Positions 36,211 through 45,120 of a stretch of 64,000 nucleotides of DNA are shown here, one piece after another. The notes beneath the pieces were generated by a model, which saw only the letters and a program-made list of their open reading frames with translations, was not told the DNA's origin and ran no database searches. The DNA is taken from contig NZ_JAUSUH010000009.1 of the NCBI RefSeq assembly GCF_030813595.1, forward strand, positions 124,001 through 188,000. The letters run 5' to 3'. Source of the DNA: Ancylobacter vacuolatus (GTDB taxonomy: Bacteria > Pseudomonadota > Alphaproteobacteria > Rhizobiales > Xanthobacteraceae). A program made the position numbers and the translations under genes. Position 1 is the first letter of the stretch, and every line of letters starts with the position of its first letter.

Positions 36211-38032
36211 AGCGCGCCGCCTTTCCCTCATCCTCGCCGTTTCCTTCGCCGCGCTGGCGGCGATCTTCGCCGGCCCCTATCTGCTCGACACCTATTCGGT
36301 GAACGTGCTCACCCGCTCGCTGCTCTATGCGGCGGTGGCGCTGACGGTGGACCTGCTCTGGGGCTTCCTCGGCATCCTCACCTTCGGCCAGTCGGTGTTC
36401 TTCGCCTGCGGCGCCTATGCGGCGGGCCTCGTCTTCACCCATATGGATTTTTCCACTTCCAACGCCTTCCTGGCGCTGGGGCTGGGGGTCGGCGGCGCGC
36501 TGCTGGTCGCCGCCATCGTCGGCTGGCTCGCCTTCTGGCACGGCGCCTCGGCGCTCTATGCCTCGGTGATCACCCTGGTGCTGCCGATCGTGGCGACGCA
36601 GCTGCTCTATTCCGGCGGCACCTTCACCGGCTCGTCCAGCGGCCTGTCGGGCTTCATGAGCTTCGACCTGTCGATGGAGGCGTGGTTCTGGCTGTCGGGC
36701 AGCTTCCTCGTCGGGGTAACGACGCTCGCCTACATCTTCGTCAAGAGCGATGCCGGCCGCCTGCTGGTCGCCGTGCGCGAGAACGAGCAGCGCTGCAAAT
36801 ATCTCGGCCTCGACACGTCGCGGCTGAAGATCCTCGTTTATCTCGCCTGCGCCGCCATCGCCGCCATCGCCGGCTATATCTATGCCGGCTATGCCATGGT
36901 GGTGGCGCCGGAACTCGCCGGCTTCGTCTTCGGCACCGAGCTCGTCATCTGGACCGCGCTGGGCGGGCGCGGCACGCTGCTCGGCCCGGTGTTCGGCGCG
37001 CTGATCGTCGATTACGAGAGCGCCCAGCTCGCCGGCGATTATCCCTTCGTCTGGCAGCTCATCATCGGCACGCTGTTCGTGCTTGTGATCGTCGCCTTTC
37101 CGCGCGGCCTGCTGCCTGTGGTGTTCGACCTTCCCCGCAAGCTGCTCGGCCTCTTCCGCCCGCGCGTGCCGACGCCGGCCGCCAGCGTGACGCTCTCCAC
37201 CCTCGACCCCGCCGACACCCAAGGGGTCGAGCCGGGCGAAGGGCCGGCGCTCACGGTTGCCGGCGTGGTCAAGCGCTTCGGCAGCCTCACCGTGCTGGAG
37301 GGCATCGATTTCGAGGCCCGCGCCGGCGAACTCGTCAGCCTGGTCGGCCCCAATGGCGCCGGCAAGACCACGCTGATGCGCTGCATCGCCGATGGCGCCG
37401 AGCGCACCGCCGGCCGCATCGCCGTCAATGGCTACGATATCGGCCGCAAGCCGCCGGAGGCCTGCGTCGCGCTCGGCGTCGGCCGCAAGTTCCAGATGGC
37501 CAATGTGTTCGAGACGCTCACCGTCGCGCAATGCCTGCAGATCGCCCGGGTGCGCCATGCCCGCCCCTCGCTCTGGCGCCGCGCGCAGGACCTGCCCCTG
37601 CCGGAAGCGGCGATGCATGTGCTGGCGACCACCGGGCTCGACAAGCAGCTTTCCACCCCCGCGCATCTGCTCTCGCACGGCATGAAGCAGGCGCTGGAAC
37701 TCTCCATGGTGCTGGCGCTGGAGCCGCGCGTGCTGCTGCTGGACGAGCCCACCGCCGGCCTCACCAAGACCGAGCGGATGCAGATCGGCGCCATATTGAT
37801 CGACCTCGCGAAGAAGCAGGGTCTGTGCGTGCTGCTGGTCGAGCATGATCTCGATTTCGTGCGCGAGATTTCCTCGCGCGTCATCGTGCTGCACCAGGGC
37901 CGCATCGTGCTCGACGGCTCGGTGGAAGAAGTGGTCGCCTCCGAACTCGTCAAGCAGGTCTATGCCGGTTCCGGCCATGCCGGCATCGACCACGAGACGG
38001 CCCCCTCCCCCCACACGGAGCTGCCGGCATGA
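36203..38032 (+). CDS. Fused HAAT-type permease and ATPase (LivM/UrtC plus LivG/UrtD)
   Basis: A 609-aa two-domain protein. Residues 1 to about 320 form a LivM/UrtC-type permease (LWGFLGILTFGQSVFFACGAY, LGGRGTLLGPVFGALIVD). After a linker of about 30 residues an ATPase of the LivG/UrtD type follows (Walker A GPNGAGKTT, VGRKFQMANVFETLTV, signature LLSHGMKQALELSM, Walker B LLLDEPTAGL). The signature has SHGMK instead of SGGQ, as in UrtD-like ATPases. The GTG start overlaps the preceding stop. In cluster 2 the same two functions are encoded by separate genes. Confidence 0.9.
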   Translation: MTEARRLSLILAVSFAALAAIFAGPYLLDTYSVNVLTRSLLYAAVALTVDLLWGFLGILTFGQSVFFACGAYAAGLVFTHMDFSTSNAFLALGLGVGGALLVAAIVGWLAFWHGASALYASVITLVLPIVATQLLYSGGTFTGSSSGLSGFMSFDLSMEAWFWLSGSFLVGVTTLAYIFVKSDAGRLLVAVRENEQRCKYLGLDTSRLKILVYLACAAIAAIAGYIYAGYAMVVAPELAGFVFGTELVIWTALGGRGTLLGPVFGALIVDYESAQLAGDYPFVWQLIIGTLFVLVIVAFPRGLLPVVFDLPRKLLGLFRPRVPTPAASVTLSTLDPADTQGVEPGEGPALTVAGVVKRFGSLTVLEGIDFEARAGELVSLVGPNGAGKTTLMRCIADGAERTAGRIAVNGYDIGRKPPEACVALGVGRKFQMANVFETLTVAQCLQIARVRHARPSLWRRAQDLPLPEAAMHVLATTGLDKQLSTPAHLLSHGMKQALELSMVLALEPRVLLLDEPTAGLTKTERMQIGAILIDLAKKQGLCVLLVEHDLDFVREISSRVIVLHQGRIVLDGSVEEVVASELVKQVYAGSGHAGIDHETAPSPHTELPA

Positions 38033-38727
38033 GCATCCTCGCTGTCGACAACCTCTCCAGCGGCTATGCCGGCGCCGTGGTGCTGCGCGAGGTGAGCCTT
38101 GCGCTCGCGCCGGGCGAAATCCTCGCCGTGCTCGGCAAGAACGGCATGGGCAAGTCCACCTTGCTCAAAGCGGTGATGGGCTTCCTGCCGAAAATGACCG
38201 GCAGCGTGGCCATATCCGGCAACGAGGCAACGCGGCTGCCCCCGCACCGCGTCGCCCGCCTCGGTGTGGGCTATGTCGCGCAGGAAAAGGCGCTGTTCCA
38301 GGACATGAGCGTGGAGGAGAACCTGCGCCTCGCCGTGCGCCGGCCGGATTTTGAAGCCGCCCTGGCCGAGGTGGAAGCCTCCTTCCCCTTCCTGCTGCAA
38401 CGCCTCAAGCAGCGCGCCGGCACGCTGTCCGGCGGCGAGCAGAAGATGCTGCTGATGGCCCGCTCGCTGGCGACGGGGGCGAAGCTGCTGCTGGTCGACG
38501 AGATCACGGAAGGGTTGCAGCCCTCGGTCATCGACCGGCTCGCCGGGGTCATCCGCAGCGCCCGCGACCGGCACGGCACCACCATGCTCTTGGTCGAGCA
38601 GCATCTGCCCTTCGCTTTGGCGGTGGCCGACCGCTGGGCGGTGCTGGATCGCGGCGAAATCGCCGAGACGGGCGCCTCCACCGAGCCGGATTCCCGTGCG
38701 AGGGTGCTGAAACACTTAAGCGTGTGA
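38029..38727 (+). CDS. HAAT-type ABC transporter ATP-binding protein (LivF/UrtE class), cluster 1
   Basis: A 232-aa ATPase. Walker A is GKNGMGKST, the signature is LSGGEQKMLLMARSL, and Walker B is LLLVDEITEGLQP. The start overlaps the fused permease-ATPase gene (ATGA). It is the second nucleotide-binding subunit of the importer. A DUF1028 gene follows after 10 bp, probably in the same transcript. Confidence 0.9.
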   Translation: MSILAVDNLSSGYAGAVVLREVSLALAPGEILAVLGKNGMGKSTLLKAVMGFLPKMTGSVAISGNEATRLPPHRVARLGVGYVAQEKALFQDMSVEENLRLAVRRPDFEAALAEVEASFPFLLQRLKQRAGTLSGGEQKMLLMARSLATGAKLLLVDEITEGLQPSVIDRLAGVIRSARDRHGTTMLLVEQHLPFALAVADRWAVLDRGEIAETGASTEPDSRARVLKHLSV

Positions 38728-38737
38728 GGCCAGATTC

Positions 38738-39469
38738 ATGACCTTCTCCATCGTCGCCCGCTGCTCAACCAGCGGCCTCTTCGGCGTCGCGGTGGCCACG
38801 GCTGTGCCCGCCGTCGGCTCCATGTGCCCGTTCACCCGGGCGAAGGTGGGCGCCGCCTCGACCCAGTCCTGGGTCAATCCCTATCTGGCGCTGGGCGTGC
38901 TGGAGGCCATTGCCGGCGGGCAAGGCGCCCGTGCGGCGGTTGATGCGGCGCTGGCGGAGGATGAGGCGCGCGCGCTGCGCCAGATCGGCGTGGTGGATCA
39001 CGCGGGCGAGGCCAGCGCCTTCACCGGCGCGGACTGCACGCCCTGGTGCGGGCAGGAAGTCGGCGAGGGGTTTGCCGTGCAGGGCAACATGCTCACCGGG
39101 CCCGAGGTGATCGCCAGCATGGCGAGCGCCTTCCGCGCCAGCGACGGCCAGCCGCTCGACGAGCGGCTGATGCGGGCGATGGAAGCGGGGGACCGAGCGG
39201 GCGGCGACAAGCGCGGCCGGCAATCGGCCAGTTTGCGGGTGCAGGGCGCGGAAGAGTATTGCGCGCTCGATCTGCGCGTCGATGAACATCCCCAGCCCGT
39301 CGCCGAGCTGCGGCGGGTGCTGGAGATCGCCCGGCTGCAACTCGTGCCCTTCGTCGAAGGCATGCCCCGGCGCGGCATTGCGGCCGGCCCGGCGCCGGAG
39401 GCCGTGACGTCGATGCTGGCGCTCGCCCCGCCGCAACGGCCGGGCGGTGGTGGCAGCGGGCCGGGCTGA
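38738..39469 (+). CDS. DUF1028 family protein (putative Ntn-type hydrolase)
   Basis: A 243-aa protein with the DUF1028 pattern: MTFSIVARCSTSGLFGVAVAT at the N-terminus, then VGAASTQSWVNPYLA, GEGFAVQGNMLTG and YCALDLRVDEHP. The family is predicted to have an N-terminal-nucleophile hydrolase-like fold, and members often sit beside peptide or amide transporters. The last 40 residues are Pro/Gly-rich. As the last gene of the amide cluster 1 operon it could act on the imported compound; its real function is unknown. Confidence 0.8.
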   Translation: MTFSIVARCSTSGLFGVAVATAVPAVGSMCPFTRAKVGAASTQSWVNPYLALGVLEAIAGGQGARAAVDAALAEDEARALRQIGVVDHAGEASAFTGADCTPWCGQEVGEGFAVQGNMLTGPEVIASMASAFRASDGQPLDERLMRAMEAGDRAGGDKRGRQSASLRVQGAEEYCALDLRVDEHPQPVAELRRVLEIARLQLVPFVEGMPRRGIAAGPAPEAVTSMLALAPPQRPGGGGSGPG

Positions 39470-39488
39470 GCGCGCTCCCATGAAAAAT

Positions 39489-39511
39489 GGCGGCCCCCTG
39501 CGGGACCGCCA
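39489..39511. terminator. Hairpin between convergent DUF1028 and small secreted-protein genes
   Basis: GGCGGCCCC-TGC-GGGACCGCC is a GC-rich hairpin located between two convergent genes, flanked by AAAAAT on one side and ATCGTTTC on the other. It can serve as a terminator for both directions. Confidence 0.55.
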
Positions 39512-39546
39512 TCGTTTCATCGCACGCCCTCAGGAGAGGGCCGCAC

Positions 39547-39864
39547 TCAGTCGGTGCTGCGCGCGTTCTGCTCGATCTGGTTGGCGATGTAGGGCTCGAC
39601 GCCCTGGGTGTTCGGGCTACCCATCGGGGCCGCGTTGCGCCCCTCATACATGGTGGCGGCGTTGCGCCCCTCATACATGGTACCCTGGCCCTGCTGCGAC
39701 CAGCCCTCATGGCGCGGCGCGGCATGGTTCTGGGTCTGGTTGGTCTGCGGCGACCAGCCGGAATTCTGGCCGATGATCGGACGGTTGGTGTCGGCAAGAG
39801 CGGGGCCGACAAACGCAGCCGCGAGAACAGCACCCAGCATCGGAATGGAAACAGTCTTCTTCAT
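39547..39864 (-). CDS. Small secreted protein with internal repeat
   Basis: A 105-aa protein with a clear Sec signal (MKKTVSIPMLGAVLAAAFVG, cleavage after ALA). The mature part is about 80 residues, rich in Asn, Gln, Gly and Pro. It contains two tandem copies of a nine-residue unit TMYEGRNAA (DNA repeat near 39,645-39,680). It has no cysteine and no known domain. AAAGGATG precedes the ATG at 39864 by about 6 nt. It is probably an unstructured exported protein of unknown role. Confidence 0.75.
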   Translation of the reverse strand: MKKTVSIPMLGAVLAAAFVGPALADTNRPIIGQNSGWSPQTNQTQNHAAPRHEGWSQQGQGTMYEGRNAATMYEGRNAAPMGSPNTQGVEPYIANQIEQNARSTD

Positions 39865-40135
39865 AATAACATCCTTTGAACAGAGCGACACTTTGGCACA
39901 TTAGTCAGCGCGCAAACACGTCACGTCTATTGTTTCAACTCTCATTCACCTCACCGCATCACATCTGCGCAGCCGGTGAATCTGCCAGGACAACGTGCGC
40001 CCCGCGCCATTGTTTCCACTCGACGGGCGCTTCTCGATCGCAATAGCGTGATGCGCCGCAACTCATCTGCGCCGCGGCGCAGCATACTGGCGGTTCCTGG
40101 CGGTTCGAGCCGTGACCGGGAAGAGAGGCGGAACC
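39865..40135. other. Intergenic region upstream of the small secreted protein and downstream of betC
   Basis: A 271-bp gap. It should hold the promoter of the small secreted-protein gene (moderately A+T-rich at 39,865-39,960) and the end of the betC transcript. I see no gene and no clear terminator. Confidence 0.4.
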
Positions 40136-41650
40136 TTATTCGCCGCGCGGAAAGCGCTGGCCGTCTTCCAGCACGTTCAGGTCCATATGGTTGCGCATAT
40201 AGCGCTCCGAGGCCTTCTGCAGCGGCTGGAAATCCCAGGGGTAATAGGCGCCGTTGCGCAGCGCCTCATACACCACATGGCGCCGCGCCTGGCTGGCGCG
40301 CACCTCGGCGTCGAAGCGGGCGAGGTCCCAGCGGGCATTCATCGCCGCCGTCATGCGCGCCATCACCCCGGCGCAGGCCGGATCCTGCGCGCGGTTGATG
40401 CGTTCCTGCGGGTCGTCGTCGAGATGGGTGAGGATCGGCGGGTCGAGTTCGCACAGGATCAGCTTCCACGGCCCGTCGCGCAGCGCCACCAGCGGGGCAT
40501 AGGAGCCTTCCGCCGCATATTCCATCGGCACTGGGCTGCGCTCGCCGCGCCCCTGCGCGGGGCCAACCAGGCTCTCGCCATCGGTCCAGGGCATCACCCC
40601 ACCAAGGTCGAGCCCGACGAGTTCCGCCAAAGTCGGCAGCACGTCGAGGGTTGAGGCCGCGCGGTCGATGCGGCCGGCGGGAAGGCCGGGCGCGGCAAAC
40701 ATCAGCGGCACCCGCGCCGAGCCCTCCAGGAAGTTCATCTTGAACCACAGGCCGCGCTCGCCCAGCATGTCGCCATGGTCGGAAACGAAGACGACAATCG
40801 TGCCGTCGCTTAGCCGGCAACGTTCCAGCACGTCGAGCAGTTCGCCGATCTTCTCGTCGATATAGGAGATGTTGGCGAAATAGGCCCGGCGCGCGCGGCG
40901 CACATCCTCCGGCGTCACGGCACTGGCGGCATGGTCGCTCGCCAGCATCAGGCGCTGCGCGTGCGGGTCCTGCTGCGCGAACGGGATCGGCGGCACCACA
41001 GGGTCCAGCGCCGGGCAGTCCGCATAGAGGTCCCAGAAGCGCTTGCGGGCGACATAGGGGTCGTGCGGGTGGGTGAAGCTCACGGTGAGGCACCAGGGCC
41101 GGGCATCGTGCCCGCGCGCGAGATCGTAGAGCTTGCGGGTGGCGTGATAGGCCACCTCGTCGTCATATTCGAGCTGGTTGGTGATCTCGGCCACCCCCGC
41201 GCCGGTGACGGAACCCAGATTGTGGTACCACCAATCGATGCGCTCGCCCGGCTTGGTATAGTCCGGTGTCCAGCCGAAATCGGCGGGATAGATATCCGTG
41301 GTCAGCCGTTCCTCATAGCCGTGCAACTGGTCCGGCCCGACAAAGTGCATCTTGCCCGACAGCGCGGTGTGGTAGCCGGCGCGGCGCAGATGGTGGGCGA
41401 AGGTCGGGATATCAGAGGTGAACTCGGCGGCATTGTCATAGACCCGCGTGCGGCTGGGCAGCTGGCCGGACATGAAGGAGGCCCGTGCCGGCGCGCAGAG
41501 CGGGCTCGCCGTATAGGTGTTGGAAAAGCGCACCGAGCGCGCCGCCAGCGCCTTGAGATGCGGCGCGTGCAGGAAATCGGCCGGCCCGTCGGGAAACAGC
41601 GTCCCGTTCAGCTGGTCGACCATCAGGATGAGGATGTTCGGGCGCGTCAT
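40136..41650 (-). CDS. betC: Choline-sulfatase
   Basis: A 504-aa cytoplasmic type I sulfatase that hydrolyses choline-O-sulfate to choline and sulfate. Metal ligands are in NILILMVDQLNG and VFVSDHGDMLGERG. The residue converted to formylglycine is Cys52 in SPLCAPARASF (C-x-P-x-R). The C-terminal part contains the BetC-typical YEALRNGAYYPWDFQPLQ. It is followed by the choline-binding-protein gene in the opposite order of transcription (choX is upstream) and by a LysR gene, the usual choline-O-sulfate module. Confidence 0.93.
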   Translation of the reverse strand: MTRPNILILMVDQLNGTLFPDGPADFLHAPHLKALAARSVRFSNTYTASPLCAPARASFMSGQLPSRTRVYDNAAEFTSDIPTFAHHLRRAGYHTALSGKMHFVGPDQLHGYEERLTTDIYPADFGWTPDYTKPGERIDWWYHNLGSVTGAGVAEITNQLEYDDEVAYHATRKLYDLARGHDARPWCLTVSFTHPHDPYVARKRFWDLYADCPALDPVVPPIPFAQQDPHAQRLMLASDHAASAVTPEDVRRARRAYFANISYIDEKIGELLDVLERCRLSDGTIVVFVSDHGDMLGERGLWFKMNFLEGSARVPLMFAAPGLPAGRIDRAASTLDVLPTLAELVGLDLGGVMPWTDGESLVGPAQGRGERSPVPMEYAAEGSYAPLVALRDGPWKLILCELDPPILTHLDDDPQERINRAQDPACAGVMARMTAAMNARWDLARFDAEVRASQARRHVVYEALRNGAYYPWDFQPLQKASERYMRNHMDLNVLEDGQRFPRGE

Positions 41651-41739
41651 GGCACGTTCCAGGCGGCAGGCGGAGTGTCGAGGTCAGGACGAGGCGGGCG
41701 CAGGCCGGCAGCGGTCGCCGCCGGCCTCGCCGCAAGGGC

Positions 41740-42684
41740 TCACAGGCCGAGCGAGGCCTTCACCGCCGGCAGGCCGGGCTTGCCGTCCAAGGTGGTCACG
41801 CCGTCGAGCCAGGGGCCGAGCGCGGCCGGATTGGCCTTGATCCAGGCCTTGGCGGCGGCCTCGGGGGTCTGCCCGTCATCGAGGATCTTGCCCATCATGG
41901 CGTTCTCGGTCGCGAGGTCGAACGTCAGCTGCTTGAAGAAGGTCGCCGCGTTCGGGCACTGCGTGGCCCAGCCGGCGCGGGCGAGGGTGCGCACATCCGC
42001 GCCGCCGAAATTAGCACCGAAATAGGCGTCGCCACCGGAGAGATAGGTGAGGTCGAAGGTCTCGTTCATCGGGTGCGGCGCCCAGGCGAGGAAGACGATC
42101 CAGTTCTTGCCGTTCTGCGAGCGCTTCACCTGCGCCAGCATGGCCTGCTCGCCCGATTCCACCACCTTCCAGCCCTTCAGGCCGAAATCATTGGCCTCGA
42201 TCATCTTCAGCATGTTCTGGTTGGCCGGCGCGCCGGGCTCGATGCCGTAGATCTTGCTGTCGAACTTGTCGGCGTTGGCGGCCAGGTCCTTGAAGTCCTT
42301 CACCCCCGCCTCGGCGACATAGTTCGGCACGGCGAGGGTGAACTTGGCGCCTTCGAGATTGGTGGCGAGCACGTCCACCGCCTTCGCCTCGTTCAGCGCG
42401 TCGATGAATTTCTGCTGCGCCGGCATCCAGTTGCCGAGGAAGACGTCGACATTGCCGTTCTTCATCGATTCATAGCCGATCGGCACCGAGAGCGTCTTCA
42501 CGTCCTGGGTGTAGCCGAGACCACCCAGCAGCACGCCGGCAATGGCATTGGTGGACGTGATGTCGGTCCAGCCGGGGTCCGACATGCGGATGGTCTTGCA
42601 GGCGGGCGCGTCGGCCGCCGCCGCGGGGCCGGCCAGGAGAAGCAGCGAAAGGGCCGAAGCGGCCAGCACGGTACGGGTCATCAT
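41740..42684 (-). CDS. choX: Choline ABC transporter substrate-binding protein
   Basis: A 314-aa periplasmic receptor of the OpuAC/ChoX class. The signal peptide (MMTRTVLAASALSLLLLAG) is cleaved near AAADA. The mature protein starts with CKTIRMSDPGWTDITSTNA. Trp39, Trp86 (LGNWMP) and Trp201 (LAWAPHP) are in the positions expected for the aromatic cage around choline. The permease and ATPase (choW, choV) are not in this window. It is the first gene of the choX-betC unit, divergent from the LysR regulator. Confidence 0.9.
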   Translation of the reverse strand: MMTRTVLAASALSLLLLAGPAAAADAPACKTIRMSDPGWTDITSTNAIAGVLLGGLGYTQDVKTLSVPIGYESMKNGNVDVFLGNWMPAQQKFIDALNEAKAVDVLATNLEGAKFTLAVPNYVAEAGVKDFKDLAANADKFDSKIYGIEPGAPANQNMLKMIEANDFGLKGWKVVESGEQAMLAQVKRSQNGKNWIVFLAWAPHPMNETFDLTYLSGGDAYFGANFGGADVRTLARAGWATQCPNAATFFKQLTFDLATENAMMGKILDDGQTPEAAAKAWIKANPAALGPWLDGVTTLDGKPGLPAVKASLGL

Positions 42685-42833
42685 GAGACACCTCTGGAAG
42701 GGGATGAGACGCGTGAAATGTGCAAGGAGCCGCCTTGTGAGACCGGCCGCTTCCTTGCCTCCCGCACATCAGGCGGTTAAATGCTTTGGCCTGTGAAGCC
42801 GGATATTTTCGATGAAAGACATAAGCTGGCTCT

Positions 42834-43763
42834 ATGTCTGAACGCGCTCTCGACCTTGGCTGGATCCGCGTGTTCGAGGCGGTCGGGCGGCTCGGTTCGA
42901 TCACAGGCGCCGCCCGCGCGCTCGGCCTGTCGCAGCCGGCGGTGAGCTATGTGGTGCGCGAGCTGGAAACCCAGCTCGGCACGCCGCTTCTGGTGCGCGG
43001 CCATCGCGGCAGCGCGCTCACCCCGGCGGGCGAGGTGCTGCACCGCGCCGCCCGGGCGGCGGCCGGCGAGATCGACAATGCCGCCCGCGCGGTGCGGCGC
43101 CTCAGCCGGCGGCCGGTGGTGCGGCTGTTCACCGATTACGGTTTCGCCTCGTTCTGGATGATGCCGCGCGTCGCCGCCTTCCGGCAGGTACACCCGGAGA
43201 CCGACGTGCACATCATCGCCTCCGCCGGCGCCGATCACGGCCTCGACGGGGCGGAGGATGTCGCCGTGCTGTTCGGCGCCCGGCGGGACTTTCCGCCCGA
43301 GAGCGTGCAACTGGTCGAGGAACGGATCTGGCCGGTGTGCAGCCCCGGCTTCGCCGCCCGTCACGGCCTCGGGCAGGACCCGGCGCGCATTGGCAACCTG
43401 CCGCTGCTGCATCTGGAAAGCACGCCGCATCCGCGCTGGTTCGGCTGGAGCGACTGGTTCGCCGCCATGGGGCTGGCGCGCGGGCCGGCGGGAAGCGATC
43501 TCAGCCTCAACACCTATGGCCTTGTGGTGCAGGCGGCGATGGCCGACCAGGGGGTGGCGCTGGGCTGGGCCGGGCTGATCGACGGGGCGCTGGCGGACGG
43601 CACGCTGGTGGCGGTCGGCCCGTCGCTGGCACGCCGCGAGACCGGCTATTGGCTGGCGCCGGGCGCCACCCTGTCCGAGCCGGCGCGCGATCTTATCGCC
43701 TGGATTCTCGGCGAGGCGCGCGCAGGCTCCACAGGCGGGCCCGCGCGTGAAAAAGGTTCTTGA
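42834..43763 (+). CDS. LysR-family regulator of choline-O-sulfate use
   Basis: A 309-aa regulator. The N-terminal helix-turn-helix lies at residues about 10-66 (SITGAARALGLSQPAVSYVVRELE), and the effector domain follows (VVRLFTDYGFASFWMMPRVAAF). The position divergent from choX-betC is conserved for the choline-sulfate operon activator, so that role is likely. The 149-bp gap to choX should contain the LysR binding site. Its 3' end carries a TTGACA that may serve the next operon. Confidence 0.88.
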   Translation: MSERALDLGWIRVFEAVGRLGSITGAARALGLSQPAVSYVVRELETQLGTPLLVRGHRGSALTPAGEVLHRAARAAAGEIDNAARAVRRLSRRPVVRLFTDYGFASFWMMPRVAAFRQVHPETDVHIIASAGADHGLDGAEDVAVLFGARRDFPPESVQLVEERIWPVCSPGFAARHGLGQDPARIGNLPLLHLESTPHPRWFGWSDWFAAMGLARGPAGSDLSLNTYGLVVQAAMADQGVALGWAGLIDGALADGTLVAVGPSLARRETGYWLAPGATLSEPARDLIAWILGEARAGSTGGPAREKGS

Positions 43764-43971
43764 CAAGAAGGTGACTTCACGCGAGCCTAAGAAACGAGCG
43801 ACGGGCAAAGCTGCCCATTGTCGCGGCACTTTCGGACAACATTTCCAACGACGGCGTTTTCGCGCTGCTGGTTGGTGGCAACGACGCCCACGGCCTGACG
43901 GCCGGCGGGCGTTTTTTGTTTTGGGCTTCGGCCCGCAATCGTTTGGGCCCTAGGCCCGGTTGGAGCAAGGC
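43760..43971 (+). promoter_or_regulatory. ANTAR (AmiR) antitermination leader of the amiC2 operon
   Basis: A TTGACA (43760-43765) overlaps the LysR stop; the -10 is unclear (CCTAAG at about 43786). At 43798-43824 is the hairpin GCGAC-GGGC-AAAGCT-GCCC-(ATT)-GTCGC. Its hexaloop has A at position 1 and G at position 4, as ANTAR proteins require. A strong intrinsic terminator follows at 43884-43912 (ACGCCC/GGGCGT and CGGCC/GGCCG arms, loop TGAC) with TTTTTTGTTTT. It lies just before the amiC2 start. AmiR would thus control its own operon by antitermination. Confidence 0.65.
43884..43920 (+). terminator. Intrinsic terminator in the amiC2 leader
   Basis: An 11-bp GC-rich stem with an A/GC internal loop and the tetraloop TGAC is followed by TTTTTTGTTTT. 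It sits 52 bp upstream of the amiC2 start codon, so without antitermination the whole operon should be silent. Confidence 0.8.
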
Positions 43972-45120
43972 GTGTCGAAGCCCGTCCGCATAGGCGTCAT
44001 GTTCTCGACCACGGGGCCCTACAGCGTGGTCGCGCGCTCGATGCTGAACGGCGCCCTGCTGGCGGTGGCGGAACGTCCGGCACCGGGCCTCGCCATCGAG
44101 CCTGTCGTGGTCAATCCCGGCGGCGAGCTTGGCCGCTACGCCGCGCTGAGCCGCGACCTGCTGCATGACGGCATCCGCCATGTCGTGGGCTGCTACACCT
44201 CGTCCAGCCGCAAGGAAGTCATTCCCTGCTTCGAGAAGCATGACGGGCTGCTCTGGTACCCCTCGCATTATGAGGGCTTCGAGAGCTCCAACAATGTCAT
44301 CTACACCGGTGCCTCGCCGAACCAGCATGTGCTGCCGCTCGTCGACCACGCGCTGGCGACGCTCGGCTCCTCCGCCTTCTGCGTCGGCTCCAACTATATC
44401 TGGGCGTGGGAGAACACCCGCATCTTCCGCGAGGCGATGACCGCGCGCGGCGCCCGGGTGCTGGCCGAGCGCTATGTGCCGGTGGGCGACACCGAGATCG
44501 ACCAGGTGGTCGAGGCGATCCTGGAGGCGCGGCCCGCCTTCGTGTTCAACAATTTGATCGGCACCAGCAACTACGCCTTCTTCCGCGCCTTCCGCGCCGC
44601 CTGCGCCGCGCGCGGCATCGACCAGCGCACGGCCTTCCCGGTGGTCAGCTGCACCCTCTCCGAGCCGGAGCTGGAGGAGATCGGCCAGGAGGCGGTGGAC
44701 GGGCATCTCTCCTCCTCGGTCTATTTCTCCTCGCTCGCCTCCCCCGCCAACGCCGCCTTCACCCGCTTCTATGGCGAGACCTTCCCCGACGGCCCCACCA
44801 GCTCGGCCGATGCGGAAGCCTCCTATATCGCGATGAAGCTGCTGATCCTCTCGCTGGCCGAGGCCGGCACCGACGATGTCGAGGCGGTGAAGGAAGCCGC
44901 CACCCGCCAGCATCTGCTCGCCCCGCAGGGCGAGGTGCGGATCGACCCGCAGACCCTGCACGCCTATCTCACGCCACGAATCGGGATTTCAAATGCGCAG
45001 GCGCGCTTCGACATTCTCGTCGAGGCGCCCGGCCCGGTGCGCCCGGACCCCTATCTCGTCCAGTCCTCGCCGCGCTATGCGGTCGCTGCCCGCAACTCTT
45101 CACTGAGAGTGGTAAAGTGA
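43972..45120 (+). CDS. AmiC-like amide sensor (periplasmic-binding-protein fold, cytoplasmic), copy 2
   Basis: A 382-aa protein of the AmiC branch without a signal peptide. Shared motifs with copy 1 are VGCYTSSSRKEV, LLWYPSHYEGFE, VIYTGASPNQ and the end DPYLVQSSPRYAV. The GTG at 43972 has GGAG 7 nt upstream; a TTG four codons earlier is less likely. It should bind the inducing amide and release the AmiR-like protein encoded next (1-nt overlap). The two AmiC copies are clearly diverged, so they probably sense different ligands. Confidence 0.85.
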   Translation: MSKPVRIGVMFSTTGPYSVVARSMLNGALLAVAERPAPGLAIEPVVVNPGGELGRYAALSRDLLHDGIRHVVGCYTSSSRKEVIPCFEKHDGLLWYPSHYEGFESSNNVIYTGASPNQHVLPLVDHALATLGSSAFCVGSNYIWAWENTRIFREAMTARGARVLAERYVPVGDTEIDQVVEAILEARPAFVFNNLIGTSNYAFFRAFRAACAARGIDQRTAFPVVSCTLSEPELEEIGQEAVDGHLSSSVYFSSLASPANAAFTRFYGETFPDGPTSSADAEASYIAMKLLILSLAEAGTDDVEAVKEAATRQHLLAPQGEVRIDPQTLHAYLTPRIGISNAQARFDILVEAPGPVRPDPYLVQSSPRYAVAARNSSLRVVK

